DNA of 64,000 bases from Anisodus tanguticus (GCA_034509755.1 CM067539.1:62382513-62446512), one strand, 5' to 3'; counted from the stretch's first letter, positions 10,758-21,910 are shown. Made by a program: numbers and translations. The notes: generated from the sequence alone by a model not told the origin.

Positions 10758-11985
10758 CTTTTTTGAATTTAGAAACTATTTAATATTAAACTTTCTATTT
10801 TTTCTTTAATAAAATAATTTAGAGTCACAAAATTTCATGGCATGTTTAAGATCTAAAGTTTCACAAGTCTTTCTTTTTTTCTTAAACTTCATGTTTAATC
10901 AAACACATTTGCATAATATGAGACATGAGAAGTAGAAGAGGCATGGTGAGATGATTAGGATCTTTTCAGCCTCGACTAGAGATCTCGAATTCTTATTCTG
11001 AGAGTGTAAAACATCTTAGTAAAGAGCAGGGTTCATCTAAAGCGATTTTGCTGAAAAGTTAACTTATATATTAACGTATATATAAATGTTATAGTCCTTA
11101 GTAAAAAACAAAGGGAATATAAATGAGCAAGTTACACATTTGAGCCGTCGTCCAAAAATAAGTACATTCGCTGACCAAATATGTAAAAAAATATACATTA
11201 TTTTATAAAAAAAAATATGATACTTAAAAAAATGAGTATGGACTGGTCCAAGAAAGCAAAAAGGGGCTACCTACATTGTCCAAAAGAGCTACTTTACATT
11301 GTCCATTGCACTATCTTTCTGATTTGAAAGCTATTATTACTTCCGCTATCATTCTTTGTTTCTATATTGTTTCCAACTAGCATGCGTTTTCATCTTTTCT
11401 TCAATAAATTTGGACGTACCAATTTGGAATTAAACATGATAAATTTGATGCTATCATACTTTGGAGTTAGTTAAAAAACATTGATTTGATCGTATGGTTA
11501 AAAATAATATGAAGAAAGTTATATTAAAAATTACAAGTATGACTGAGTTGTTTGATGATGTCTATATCAATATGTTGAGAACACTAAGTCGGTTTGCTTG
11601 ATTTCAGTAAGAGTCAAGTTACGATTTTTAGTGTTGAGTCGTGACATATGTTGTTTGGATTCTTTAAAATTATTGCCGTATTCGTGTCGGATCCTTCAAA
11701 ATGCACTATTTTTTAACGATTCAATATGCACCCGTCGACATTTTTAAAGAGTCAAAGCAACGTAGGTGACAACTACGTATAAGATAATATCAACTTATTT
11801 CTTTTTTCAAATAGTTATCGAATGGTGAAAATTTTATTATCAAGTAATACTTTACTTGGCTCTGAATTTTGAACTCAATTTAGAAAAAGAGTTAATAAGG
11901 TCAACAATTTTGACTAATTTTCACCAATCAAACTTCAAACTCAAAGTTTTTATTACAAGATTATATATTTCTGAACTCCAAAGTC

Positions 11986-11988
<3 letters not shown>
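10758..11988. other. AT-rich intergenic DNA, no gene seen
   Basis: No coding frame with a recognisable domain, no RNA gene and no bounded repeat was found here. The only open frames are short and low-complexity. Confidence 0.5.

Positions 11989-12016
<28 letters not shown>
11989..12016. repeat. (TA)n microsatellite
   Basis: An uninterrupted alternation of T and A about 26 bp long. The short frames predicted across it contain YIYIYI runs and are artefacts. Confidence 0.9.
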
Positions 12017-12543
12017 TCTTATTCTCGCGAGGATGATCAAATAATTAGATTTCGGACTTCCATATTTTAATCCTTTTAAAATTGTTTCAAAGTAAAAACT
12101 GTATATCATTATTGCTGCTTTCACTACAAACACAAATAGTTAATAGAAAACTATAAGTCATTATTAGAAGTTGCCATGCAAATCCAACATTATTGTGGAA
12201 ATCAAACGAATAACTATGATTACTATTCTAACGGTGATATTAATGATTATTGTATCCCACATTGGTGGTGTTAATCATTTGCAAGAATCACACATTAGCT
12301 GGTACTCATAGCCCACAGTGTATATAGGTCCCATCTAAACGGCTGCCCATGGCACTCTTTAAAAAAACATCTTTTTTCACCAGATCTCTTTGAAGTCCAA
12401 CTAATTTGAATTTAGATAGCAAAATTCTACTTTTGAAAGAAAAGCAGTACTCCATATTAAAGGCAACTGGATTTTCAAGACTTAAACCCTAAATCTTTGA
12501 TTTACAGGTTAAGAATGCACGGAGGGGTACTCCATATCACCAA

Positions 12544-12709
12544 CGACGGAGCTAGAATTTTCACAAAGGAGAGTCGAAACAATAAAAAATTCAAGGAAAT
12601 TTAACATATAGAATTTATACATTGGAAAAATATATTTGTTTATATTGTGCAATTTTTCAACAAAGTGGTGTCAATTGACACTCTTTGGACAATGGAGGCT
12701 CCGCTACTA
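12544..12709. mobile_element. Possible small MITE
   Basis: The left edge ACGGAGCTAGAATTTT and the right edge GGAGGCTCCGCTAC are partly inverse (GGAGC.../...GCTCC). Text of this kind (a GACGGAGCTAG start) is frequent in Solanaceae intergenic DNA and echoes the GGGGCAGAGCTA motif in the array at 60981. No TSD was resolved. Confidence 0.35.
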
Positions 12710-12714
12710 TGTAC

Positions 12715-14572
12715 CAGTGATTTAAAAGGCAGTTCTGGGACTCATCTCAGGGCTCGCCCAAGCCGGAGAACTGACAAAACATCTCGAGGCTTACGTATGG
12801 GACTTAGTTCTGTGAGGCTTACGACCTAAGCGCCCGATTGTACGCCTTAAAAACGTCTAACGCCCAACGCTCGAGGCCGGACTCGCCAAACAATTCTTAC
12901 ACAAATTATGTGTTAAATTCCTTAGTTAACACTATTGACCCTCATAATTCTTTAACAAATAAATTATGCTTAACAGTTTTTTCATCTATACAAATAAGAA
13001 GATTTAGAGTAACTCAAATAACAAGCCGTATTATTCCATATTTACTATTTGAGATTAAATATTTTTTTGAACTATAGAGCGAATTTAACATCTTCACTTG
13101 TAATTGGTCTTCATATTTATGTCATATGTCTCAAAATTATTATATTTTATTATTTTGCTATTTGAAAGTAATTTTATTTTTATTCTTGAAGATTTCATGT
13201 TTTAATTATAATACTTATCTCGGGTCTATTATCCAAGGGAATGGAGAGATTGATGACGACGTCACACATCGTATTGGTGCAGGATGGATGAAATGGAGGC
13301 TCGCCTATGGAGTCTTGTGCAATAAAAAGGTGCCACCAAAACTTAAAGGCAAGTTCTATAGGGTGATGGTTAGACCGACTATGTTGTATGGGGCGGAGTC
13401 TTGTCCAGTCAAGACTTCGCACATTCAAAAGATGAAAGTTGCGGAGATGAGGATGCTGAGATGGATGTGTGGGAATACAAGTAGGGATATGATTAGAAAT
13501 GATGATATCCGGGACAGGGTGGGAGTGGCCTCGGTGGAGGATAAGATGCGGGAAGTGAGGTTGAGATGGTTCGGACATGTGCAGAGGATAGGCACAAATG
13601 CCCTAGAGCGGAGGTGTGAGAGGTTGGCTATGGACGGGTTCGGGGGGTAGAGATAGGCCGAAGAAGTATTGGGGAGAAGTGATTAGACGAGATATGGCGC
13701 ATGTGCAACTTACTGAGGACATGACCTTAGATAGGGGGTTGTGAAGGACACGGATTAGGGTAGTAGGTAATTTAGCGTAGTCCTACTTACGCTTACATAC
13801 TGGTAGTTGTAGTGTTATTATTGTAGCCCTGCTTAGCCTACCATACTAGTAGGCGCAGTATTGTTTAGAAGTCCCCTGTCATTTGATTTCTTCTATTGTA
13901 TGTTCTTTCGTGTACTTTGTTTATCTTATTTACCTGCGTTAGTTACTGCTTCTTTTTTCAGAATTCTTTATCATGGTTTATTCGCTTTCGTTACCATCAT
14001 TTTCATACTGCTTTAAATTTCTTGTCTGGGCCTGACCGTTTCTCTTGCTTTGTCTTGAGCCGAGGGTCTTTCGGAAACAACCTCTCTACTTACCAAGGTA
14101 GAGGTAAGATCTACGTACACCCTACCCTTTCCAGACCCCACGTTGTGGGATTTTACTGGGTATGTTATTTTTGTTGTTGTTGTTGTACTTATAAAATTTA
14201 TTGATTATTTTTTAGAGAGGTAATTTACATTGTGTATAGTAATATATTTTAAGAAATTGTGATTCTTTTATTGTTTAATTATTAAAATTATGAGTTGATT
14301 TGCATCTTATAATGTCTTTTATATCATTGTATTATTTATACTTATAAAATCATGTTACAAGTTTTGTTTTCTATGAGTTTCTTTAATCATATTGATTTTT
14401 TAAACTATTAATGTATTTTTTTATAATTTTTATGTTATCAATACCATTTTACTAAATTTATAAATTAAAAAAATTAAAGATTCACGGTCTTATGCCCCAT
14501 GCCTCGAAGCTTACGCCTCGCCTCATGCTAAATAAAATGCTCTATCTCACGTCCCCGCCTTTTAAAACACTG
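12715..14572. mobile_element. hAT-like element split by an RTE LINE
   Basis: The terminal text CAGTGATTTAAAAGGC and its inverse GCCTTTTAAAACACTG mark the two ends. CTATGTAC and TTACTTAC flank it, matching at 5 of 8 bases, which could be a decayed 8-bp duplication. Sub-terminal blocks at both ends are rich in GCCTCG / CGAGGC text. The interior is interrupted by a LINE (13219-14185). Without the LINE it is under 900 bp and non-coding. Confidence 0.55.
13219..14185 (+). mobile_element. 5'-truncated RTE-clade LINE with TTG tail
   Basis: This non-LTR retrotransposon copy is flanked by TACTTAT at 13212-13218 and 14186-14192. It starts inside the C-terminal part of the reverse-transcriptase ORF and ends in the family 3' UTR (GGTAGAGGTAAGATCTACGTACACC, broken here for length, then GGGTATG and a TTG repeat). 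The remaining frame encodes the family blocks SIIQGNGEIDDDVTHRIGAG, KVPPKLKGKFYRV and MLRWMCGNTSRD, read to 13650, where a frameshift follows ERLAMDGFGG. Lack of the catalytic domain makes it non-autonomous. Confidence 0.85.
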
Positions 14573-14844
14573 TTACTTACTTACCACCCAGCGTAATCTA
14601 AGTTACATGCAATTATGCATGAAATTATGAACCAAACCAATAAATGCATTTTAATTAAGAGGTGTGGACTGGTTTTTTCATTATTCTTTTACTAACTTGT
14701 AAACTTAAATTAAGTGATTAATTTGATAGGGTAAATCTTCCCGGTCCCTCCCACAAGACTCAAGCTGCAAACCTTTTCTTCCTAAATATTCTTCCTTTTC
14801 TCTCCCACGAATCATAAGCTTTCTTGTTAATTTATATTTATTCG

Positions 14845-15062
14845 ATCTCCATTTACATGACACACTTTTTTTAGTCAGTTTAAAAAAAAATGACATTTTT
14901 TTTGTTTGGCAATAATTTTACTTTTTACGCTTAACGAAATAATTTATAACCACACAAATATCGTTGACTTGTTTTAAATCATAAGATTCCAAAGTTTTTT
15001 TTTTATTTTTTAAACTCCATATCCAATCAAACTACATCATATAAATTGAGACGGAGAAAATA
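14845..15062. mobile_element. MITE of the GTTTCAATTTATGTGACAC family, copy 4
   Basis: Left end CTCCATTTACATGACACAC and right end CATATAAATTGAGACGGAG are good inverses. The interior (AATAATTTATAACCACACAAA) is shared with the copy at 63197. Confidence 0.65.
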
Positions 15063-15630
15063 TCAACTTTATAAATTGATACGATAATCCTAATATAAAT
15101 CATAGGGCGGAAACCACGAGCAACGGCAAAAGATGCTTTTCAGGTGGCTTATATGATTACTTGTTAGTGTTCTAGAAAAGTCCACAGAGTGAGCATCCAA
15201 AGATTTTCTTTTATTTTTAAATTTTTTGAGACCTAATTCGACCTTCATTTTTTAAAATATTTTCTTACGTAACTATTTTTGGTTTTGGTTAGGAGAAGAC
15301 TTAATTTGTTTCTTTTTCGAATTATCTCCGCCCCTATCCCTTAAAGCTACAACATCAACCGTTCTTGTTTTATTGCGTTAAGTTTTTATATAGATCTAGA
15401 TATTTTATTAATATGTTCCTCTTGTTAGAAATTTTGGTAGAGCACGAAAACACAAACAACACTAGAAACTCACTAGAAGAGAAATGGAGAAAAAATATGA
15501 TTTTCTATTCAATTTGACTTAATTCAAATGGCTAGATTACATGACTTAATCCAAATGGCTAAATATATGTGAACCCATTCATGTATCTAGCCTAGCATAC
15601 ATGTATCACTATTAATAAGTTCACACTTCA

Positions 15631-16075
15631 TGTTAAACAAAGCAATATACATGTGATATACACTGAATATACAGCAGTGTATATCACATATATATCACTA
15701 GGCAAAACAGTGGACTAGGCAAAGGGGCCTCAAAGAAGTGGGCCATCGGCAAGGGGCATTGAAAGGCCAAGGAACTGAAGCAGAAGCCCATCACGGAAAG
15801 GCAGCCATCGGGCAATGGGAAAGCCAAAGGCCAAGGAATCGAGCGAAGCCCATCACGGAAAGGCAGTGGTTGTTGTATATTAGGAGTATATATTGATGTA
15901 ATATTGTAGTATAATTATTACCATAATTAGTGTTATACACCTACCATAATTGTATAGTTAGAGTTATGGTAGAATAAGGTTTTAGGAATAGATTAGGAAT
16001 AGGATTCTCCTATTTTGTAACTTGTATATATATCTATTCAATCAATGAAAATAATCAAGGGGATTATTTCTTTCA
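15631..16075 (+). repeat. 5' LTR of Copia-3
   Basis: This 445-bp LTR has an AT-rich start, a GC-rich block of imperfect repeats (about 15700-15870, with two AAGCCCATCACGGAAAGGCA-type motifs), and a 205-bp AT-rich end that is also present at 18809-19013. Confidence 0.88.
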
Positions 16076-16132
16076 TGGTATCAAGAGACTAGGTCTAAAC
16101 AAAAAATTTCTTTTCTCAAAATTTTTGCCTCC

Positions 16133-16900
16133 TTGGCCGAGAACCCCCCCCCCCCTCCCTCGGGTTTTCTCTCCAAATATCTCATCTTCCGCTCTCAAAA
16201 ACCTCTCTTAAATTTATCCTCCTTCTTTGTTCTTTCACATATGTCTAAGAACAATTTTCACCCTGCCCTCACGGTTTCCAATATCAAGCTAAGTGTCCCT
16301 ATTGTCCTTGAGATGGAAAACGTTCAATATGCAACGCGGCCAGAGTTGTTTAAAATTCACGCTATATCGTATCAAGTTCTTCATCACATCATTCCTCCCG
16401 CTAGACCCCGTCCCGCGGAGGATCCCGAGCTATGGATTACACTTGATGCTACCGTTCTTCGGTGGATATACGCCACTATTTCGGGGACCTTCTACGACGA
16501 TTATGGAGCCGATACCACGGCTATGGCTGCATGGAATAGATTGCGTGACATATTCCAAGACAACCAACATTCCCGTGTCGTCACACTCGAGCAGAAATTC
16601 TCTCTCGTTCGAATGGATGTATTTCCGAACGTTTCGTATATTGCAAGAAACTAAAGGAATTGGCGGATCAACTCCGTAATGTTGGCCCACCGGTAACAAA
16701 TAATCGTCTAGTTCTACGCTTGGTTGCCGGTCTTTCGAGGCCTATAATGGTGTTGGCACTCTCCTTCGCCACAAGAACCCTCTTCCCGACTTCCATCAAG
16801 CCCGCTCCATGCTTACGTTGGAAGAAGCCGGTTTGGCTAAAGGCGCTACCACGGAGCAAGTCCGATTGTCATGATGGCATCCTCTCCTAATCCTTCGTTT
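16133..16900 (+). pseudogene. Copia-3 gag remnant
   Basis: The frame from 16133 contains MSKNNFHPALTVSNIKL and then MENVQYATRPELFKIHA, the same block as in the Copia-2 gag (48947-49543), so these two elements belong to one lineage. The WNRLRDIFQDN and SRVVTLEQKF blocks follow. A frameshift near 16635 (after VSYIARN) moves the text to the 16660 frame (LADQLRNVGPPVTNNRLVL), and a second shift follows near 16755. The retroelement capsid protein is therefore broken at two places. Confidence 0.82.
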
Positions 16901-17339
16901 TTGTTAATAATTCGGGCCAAAACCATAATAATGGTGGCGGCAAGAATAATCGCAAGAATAATAACAAAAACCACGGGGGCAAACGCGGTGGTAATGGTGG
17001 AGGTTCCGTAGTCGAAAACGTCGGTGGGTCCCATCCAATGAACAAGGCCCACCACCCCCATGGGCCCAAGCAAGTGGGGCCCATGGCGCGTGGAGCAAAG
17101 GGCGGTGGACCGTGGGCCAAGCAGCCCATACCAAAGCAAAGGGAATTCCACGGCCAGTGGGCGTGCACCAACACGGTCCGTGCCCAATACCCAAGCAGCG
17201 GTGGCGGCCCACCGGCGCCGTGGCCCAGCGGCGGCGGTGGTAGCGATTACGGGGCCAGTCCAAGCACGGCCAGAGTTCTTGGGCCCCGACCTCCGCAAGC
17301 CCATCATGCGCAGGCCCTACTCGGACCGATATCGAGGCC

Positions 17340-17650
17340 GCGATGCACACGTTGGGATTGACTCAACCGGACCAAAATTGGTACATGGACACCGGGGCCA
17401 CTACTCACATGACTTCCGACTCGGTACTCTCTCATCTTATTCCAATTTGAGCACCCCTGGGGATAATTATTGGTAATGGCGCTCTATTCCAATTCTAGGG
17501 TATGGTCGAAAAACGTTGTCTCCCCCAATCCACCACTCCTCTTGAAAAATACTTTACATGCTCCTAAATTGATTAAAAATTTAGTGTCTCGTCCGAAAGT
17601 TCACAAATGACAATTCATTTCTCGTTGAATTTGATCCTTTTGGTTTCTCT
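17340..17650 (+). pseudogene. Copia-3 protease remnant
   Basis: The region after the glycine/proline-rich nucleocapsid linker (about 16900-17340, GC-rich) contains NWYMDTGATTHMTSD in one frame, with the DTG catalytic triad of retropepsins. Further blocks appear in other frames. The frame is lost by small indels. Confidence 0.7.
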
Positions 17651-18635
17651 GTGAAGGATTTCAAGACGGGGAGTCATCTCATGAGGTGTGATAGTAGGGG
17701 GATCTATATCCTATCATGCCCGGTTTCACCATCGAGTCCACCTTGCCATCGCCTTTTGCACCATCTCTCCTTCCATGTGGCATGCTCGTCTGGGTCATCC
17801 GGCTCTTCTATTTTATCGCTTTTAGATAAAAATAGCTTTATTTCTTGTAAGGGTACGAGTCGTACTCCAATTTGTCGATCTTGTTCATTAGGAAAAATTG
17901 TTAAGTTTCCATTTGTAGACTCCAATTCTCATACTTCTATGCCATTTGACATTATTCATAGCGACTTATGGACATCTCCTGTTCTTAGTTCAATGGGTCA
18001 TCGATATTATGTTCTCTTTTTAGATGATTATTCTAGATTTTTGTGGACGTTTCCAATTGCGAATAAATCACAAGTGTTTTCCGTCTTCATAAAATTTAGA
18101 GCGTTCATTCGTACTCAATTCGAAAGAGAAATAAAAAATATTCAATGTGATAATGGGAAAGAGTATGACAATAGGGAGTTTCGAGAATTTTGTGCTATTC
18201 ATGGGATAAATTTTCGGTTTTCATGTCCTCATACATCTTCACAAAATGGGAAAGCCGAACGCAAAATTCGTTCCATAAATAACATTGTCCGAACTCTCCT
18301 AATCCATGCCTCCATACCTCCGTATTTTTGGCATCATGCTCTACAAATGGCCACTTACCTTCTTAACATAATTCCGTCTAAAGGTCTGACATATTCTTCC
18401 CCTCTCAAAATCTTATATAATAAGAACCCTTCTTATTCTCACCTTCGGATTTTTGGTTGCTTGTGTTATCCACTATTCCCATCCACAACAATTAACAAAC
18501 TTCAGGCTCGGTCTACCCCGTGTGTATTTTTGGGTTATCCGTCAAATCATCGTGGGTATAAGTGTTTTGATTTATCCTCCAAGAAAATCATAATCAATCG
18601 CCATGTCATTTTTTATGAAACTCAATTCCCGTTTA
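17651..18635 (+). pseudogene. Copia-3 integrase, truncated by internal deletion
   Basis: A long open frame carries the zinc-finger cysteines (CRSCSLGK) and the integrase core: IIHSDLWTS (first catalytic Asp), FLDDYSRFLW, IQCDNGKEY (second Asp) and SQNGKAERK (catalytic Glu), then the PSKGLTYSSPLKIL and CVFLGYPSNHRGYKC blocks. The frame then enters LTR text at about 18636 (RQNSGLGSKG) and stops at 18700. The three catalytic residues are kept, but without a reverse transcriptase the element cannot move by itself. Confidence 0.85.
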
Positions 18636-19013
18636 CTAGGCAAAACAGTGGACTAGGCAGCAAGGGCCTCAGCAGTGGGCCACTGGCAGTGGGCCGCTGA
18701 AAGGCCAAGGAACTGAAGCAGAAGCCCATCACGGAAAGGCACCACTGGCAGTGGGCCGCTGAAAGGCCAAGGAACTGAAGCAGAAGCCCATCACGGAAAG
18801 GCAGTGGTTGTTGTATATTAGGAGTATATATTGATGTAATATTGTAGTATAATTATTACCATAATTAGTGTTATACACCTACCATAATTGTATAGTTAGA
18901 GTTATGGTAGAATAAGGTTTTAGGAATAGATTAGGAATAGGATTCTCCTATTTTGTAACTTGTATATATATCTATTCAATCAATGAAAATAATCAAGGGG
19001 ATTATTTCTTTCA
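18636..19013 (+). repeat. 3' LTR of Copia-3, 5'-truncated
   Basis: It begins with ACTAGGCAAAACAGTGGACT, shared with 15692-15711 in the 5' LTR, so roughly the first 60 bp of this LTR are missing. The end (18809-19013) matches the 5' LTR base for base by eye. Confidence 0.85.
18680..18803 (+). repeat. Two-copy 62-bp perfect tandem repeat within the Copia-3 3' LTR
   Basis: The unit starting CCACTGGCAGTGGGCCGCTG and ending CACGGAAAGGCA occurs at 18680-18741 and 18742-18803 without visible difference. The equivalent array in the 5' LTR is diverged. Confidence 0.85.
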
Positions 19014-19199
19014 CTTCATACCTTCCAAGTACATGAATAAAAGACTTCATCTCTCAAAGTACATGAATGAACTCACTAGATTAATCTAGAGTCTTCTACC
19101 AATTCATGTATCTCTTAATATATTAATCTACTAGTTCATGAACTAAATTAAATATAATGTGAACAAGTTCATTTTTTCAACATCCCCTTATACTTAATT

Positions 19200-19552
19200 C
19201 ACTACTCGAAGAGCCGTCTGCAACTTCTGAAAAATACCAATCTTCAACTAATAAAATGATACTTAGTATCAATATGCTTGCTCCTTTCGTGAAGCACCGG
19301 GTTCTTGGCCAATGCAATGGCCGATTTGTTATCAACACAAATCTTAGTTGCATCTTCTTGTGGTTGGTGAAGTTCTTTCAACAAGCTCCTTAGTCAAATT
19401 TCATGACAAACACAAGAAGTTGTTCCATACTCCGCTTCACAATTTGACAAAGTCACAATTGATTGCTTCTTGAAATTTCATGTAAATGCAGAATTTTTAA
19501 AAAATAAAACAAATTCGATAGTGCTTTTCTGGTCATCAACATCACCCGCAGA
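19200..19552 (-). pseudogene. Copia-4 RNase H remnant
   Basis: On the minus strand the text encodes GDVDDQKST near 19520-19545 and a DNKSAIALAKNPVL-type block near 19290-19350, both landmarks of the Copia RNase H domain. It contains stops and is joined upstream to an unrelated segment at 19553. Confidence 0.7.
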
Positions 19553-19843
19553 GACTGTTAGATAGTTTGTAATATATATGAAGTGAGATTGTCCCACAAC
19601 ATAAGGCAAAAAGGGTTTAAAGACTTTATATATTAAAAGTCTTTGTATTATGAATTTAAATGAACATGCATGTTCATGAGAAGTCATGACTATTCACAAT
19701 GGTCACTTTTCTAACTCTATAAATAATAACTTCCTACATGAAGTGGCTATGAAAAATTTGCAGATATAACACGGGCTTTATTGTATTCTGAGGGAAATTG
19801 CTTGTATTTTCTCAATGTGTACATTTGCCTTTGATTTAAACTT
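19553..19843. other. Unassigned insertion inside Copia-4
   Basis: It lies between the RNase H remnant and the protease remnant of Copia-4, where integrase and RT should be. It starts close to TGTTAGATAG and includes a TATA-like TCTATAAATAAT at about 19718. It could be a piece of another LTR, but no matching end or duplication was found. No coding content. Confidence 0.35.
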
Positions 19844-19849
19844 TTGAAG

Positions 19850-19960
19850 AGTCTCCAAGAGTTATGTTGCCACCATTCAATTCCTCAAACTCCGAAAATA
19901 AATGCTTGTTCCTGCAAATATGATTGTTTGCACCGGAATCAAGGTACCATTAATTTGTTT
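19850..19960 (-). pseudogene. Copia-4 protease remnant
   Basis: The minus strand reads WYLDSGANNHICRNKHLF, including the catalytic DSG triad. It is truncated downstream by the unassigned segment. Confidence 0.65.
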
Positions 19961-20034
19961 TTATACTTTCTTCTTCTTCTTTACATGCCAAGAGTAAAGT
20001 ACCATCTTCATATTCGTTTTTACTCTCCACAAAA

Positions 20035-20837
20035 TTATTTTATCTCCTTCAAATTATTTTTACACTCCCAAGAAAAATGATCAAATTTATGACAAGTATA
20101 ACATTCAATATTTGATTTGTCATACCTTTCTTGATTTGACCTCCATTTTCTACCTCTTCCACGGCCTCTTCCTTGGTTGGAGTCTTGACTTCTATTTTCT
20201 TTGGTTGGAGGTTGACTACCACCTCTTCCTCCTCTACCACGACATCTTCCATGACCACTACCTCTTTGTTGTGAACCACGCCTTTCATCTTTCTCTTTCA
20301 AAGAAAGTTTTGCTTGCAAAGCTTGTTCAACCGACTCTTGTTTTAATTTCTTCAATTTTTCTTCATGTGCTTGCAAATAAACTGTGAGTTCTTCTATGGT
20401 CATGGTGTCCATGTGTCCTTGGACTCTTCAATTGGAATAACAATATAATTAAACTTTGAATCTAGGGATCATAGTATATTTGCAACGACCCTATCATCAT
20501 TTAATTCTTGACCATATCTCTTCATTTGATTAACAACCACCAAGACTCTTGAAATATAATCTGAAACTGATTCGGAATCCTTCATTTGCAGTGATTCAAA
20601 CTCTCCTCTTAAGGTTTGGAGACGAACCTTTTTCACCTTGTCCAAACCCTTAAAGAAAGTTTGAAGAATATCCCATGCTTGCTTGGAGGTGTGCATTTGC
20701 AATCTTCTCGAACATCTTTTCATCCAAACTTTGATGGATGAGAGTGAGCACCTTTTGATCTTTCTTCCTTGTGGCAGCGGCATCATCTTCTTCATCAACG
20801 CCGCTCTCCGCCATTTCTCAAACATCACATGCTCCAA
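20035..20837 (-). pseudogene. Copia-4 gag remnant with zinc knuckle
   Basis: The 20469-20837 frame has the FKGLDKVKKVRLQTLRGEFE and SVSDYISRVLVVVNQMKRYG blocks of Copia gag (UBN2 type). The 20035-20412 frame has a basic RGRGRG linker and a CCHC zinc knuckle (CYTCHKFDHFSWEC). The two frames are separated by stops near 20413-20468. The N-terminal part at about 20840-20960 is also degraded. Confidence 0.8.
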
Positions 20838-20976
20838 ACAAAGCCTTCATTCAGATGCACCACCTTAAATAATTTTCCTTACTTAGCATCGGAACTTGGA
20901 ATGAAGTTCCATTAATGTTAGTCATCTTCTCTCTATGTTTGGTTGTTTCTCGAATAAACCTGGCTCTGATACCAAA

Positions 20977-21318
20977 TGTTAAAAATTTTGGGAAAGCAAG
21001 ACAACACTCGAAACTCACTAAAAGAGAAACGGAGGAAAGATGATTTTCTATTCAACTTGACTTAATCCAAATGACTAGATTACATGACTATTTATAGGTG
21101 AACTCATCCATGTATCTAGCCTAGCATACATGTATCACTATTAATAAGTTCACACTTCACATCTTCCAAGTAAATGAATAATAGACTTCATATCCCAAAG
21201 TACATGAATGAACTCACTAGACTAATCTAGAATCTTCTACCAATTCATGTATCTCGTAATACATTAATCTACTAGTTCATGAACTAAATTAAATATAATG
21301 TGAACAAGTTTATAATCA
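20977..21318 (-). repeat. 5' LTR of Copia-4
   Basis: It starts TGTTAAAAATTTTGGG after the primer-binding site and is colinear with the split left LTR. Shared blocks are CATACATGTATCACTATTAA, AAGTACATGAATGAACTCAC and ATCTACTAGTTCATGAACT. The final 15 bp differ from the left copy. Confidence 0.78.
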
Positions 21319-21319
21319 A

Positions 21320-21910
21320 AGAAATTCTATTCCAATATTGATCAAAATGGGTTTCGTCTCTTTCATTTTTTCTGTGATTTATCTGATTTGTTCTCTATCC
21401 GGTCATATGGATTTTTTCCACCAATTTCTTCTTAAAAGTGGAATGCGGATTGGATGTTCCTGGTTCTGGAAGGCACATGAGTCCGAACGCTATGTTGAAT
21501 GTGCGACCGAGACTACACTACGTAGGTACCCGTGCAGGTGAGGCGTCGGTCGGTCCTAGAAACGGCGGCAGCGGCGCGAGGAGTTAACGACCGGACGTGC
21601 TGCAACCTAGGGATCACCAGGCAGCTCTTTCGCTCTATAGGGATCGGGGGGGCATAGCACAATTCTTCTTGGAGGAGGGTTGTTTGCCTGGGTGACTGAT
21701 CCTGCCATAATGTACTTCTACCTATTATAGCACCGGCAACCGAAGTCGAGCATACATACGACGATCTTCATGCGTGAATAGCCGGGAGGAAAGAAAGGGC
21801 GGTAGATGATAATGAGAAAGGGCGCCGCGTCTGGACGGGCGGAATGGATGAGCGAAAGGTGTCATGCCATGCCATGGAGTGGGGATTTTCAACATTTCGA
21901 GTTTGGTATT
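21320..21910 (+). other. Probable organelle-derived (mitochondrial-like) fragment
   Basis: Base composition changes sharply to GC- and purine-rich text (GCGGCAGCGGCGCGAGGAG; AGGAAAGAAAGGGCGG) unlike its AT-rich neighbours. A 67-codon open frame (21338-21541) runs into GTGCGACCGAGACTAC at about 21500. GTGCG is the 5' consensus of group II introns, which are common in plant mitochondrial genes. I could not assign a gene to the frame. The call rests on composition and this one motif, so it is uncertain; a nuclear GC-rich repeat remains possible. Confidence 0.4.

Larger units (their letters stand above)
15631..19013 (+). mobile_element. Copia element inserted in the Copia-4 LTR (Copia-3), internally deleted
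   Basis: Host LTR text is interrupted between ACACTTCA and CTTCATACC. The 5-bp CTTCA occurs at 15626-15630 and 19014-19018, so the insertion limits are firm. The 5' LTR is 15631-16075 (TGTTAAAC...TTTCA) and TGGTATCAAGAG at 16076 is the primer-binding site. Gag, protease and integrase follow in plus orientation. At about 18636, right after the integrase frame, the sequence jumps into the middle of the 3' LTR (18636-19013). The RT, RNase H, polypurine tract and the first part of the 3' LTR are therefore absent. The last 205 bp of the two LTRs (15871-16075, 18809-19013) look identical, which argues for a young insertion. Confidence 0.9.
15423..21318 (-). mobile_element. Internally deleted Copia element (Copia-4) carrying a nested Copia-3
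   Basis: The left LTR is split: 15423-15630 and 19019-19182, with Copia-3 between. The right LTR is 20977 to about 21318. TGGCTCTGATACCA at 20961-20974 is the minus-strand primer-binding site, and TCCCCTTA at 19184-19191 the polypurine tract. Remaining coding blocks on the minus strand are gag (20035-20837), protease (about 19850-19960) and RNase H (19200-19552). Integrase and most of the RT are missing, so this is a deletion derivative. The right LTR terminus is degraded and I found no matching TSD. Confidence 0.82.

Noticed and set aside
11856..12133. Short frames with YIYIYI or IYIYIYI
   Set aside because: They are translations of a (TA)n microsatellite.
16846..17476. Several overlapping proline/glycine-rich open frames on both strands
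   Set aside because: They arise from the GC-rich nucleocapsid linker of the Copia-3 gag; no start context or domain supports a separate gene.
21338..21541. 67-codon frame as a genuine nuclear gene
   Set aside because: It runs into a putative intron-like or organellar segment without a recognisable domain, so it is described only as part of the organelle-like fragment.
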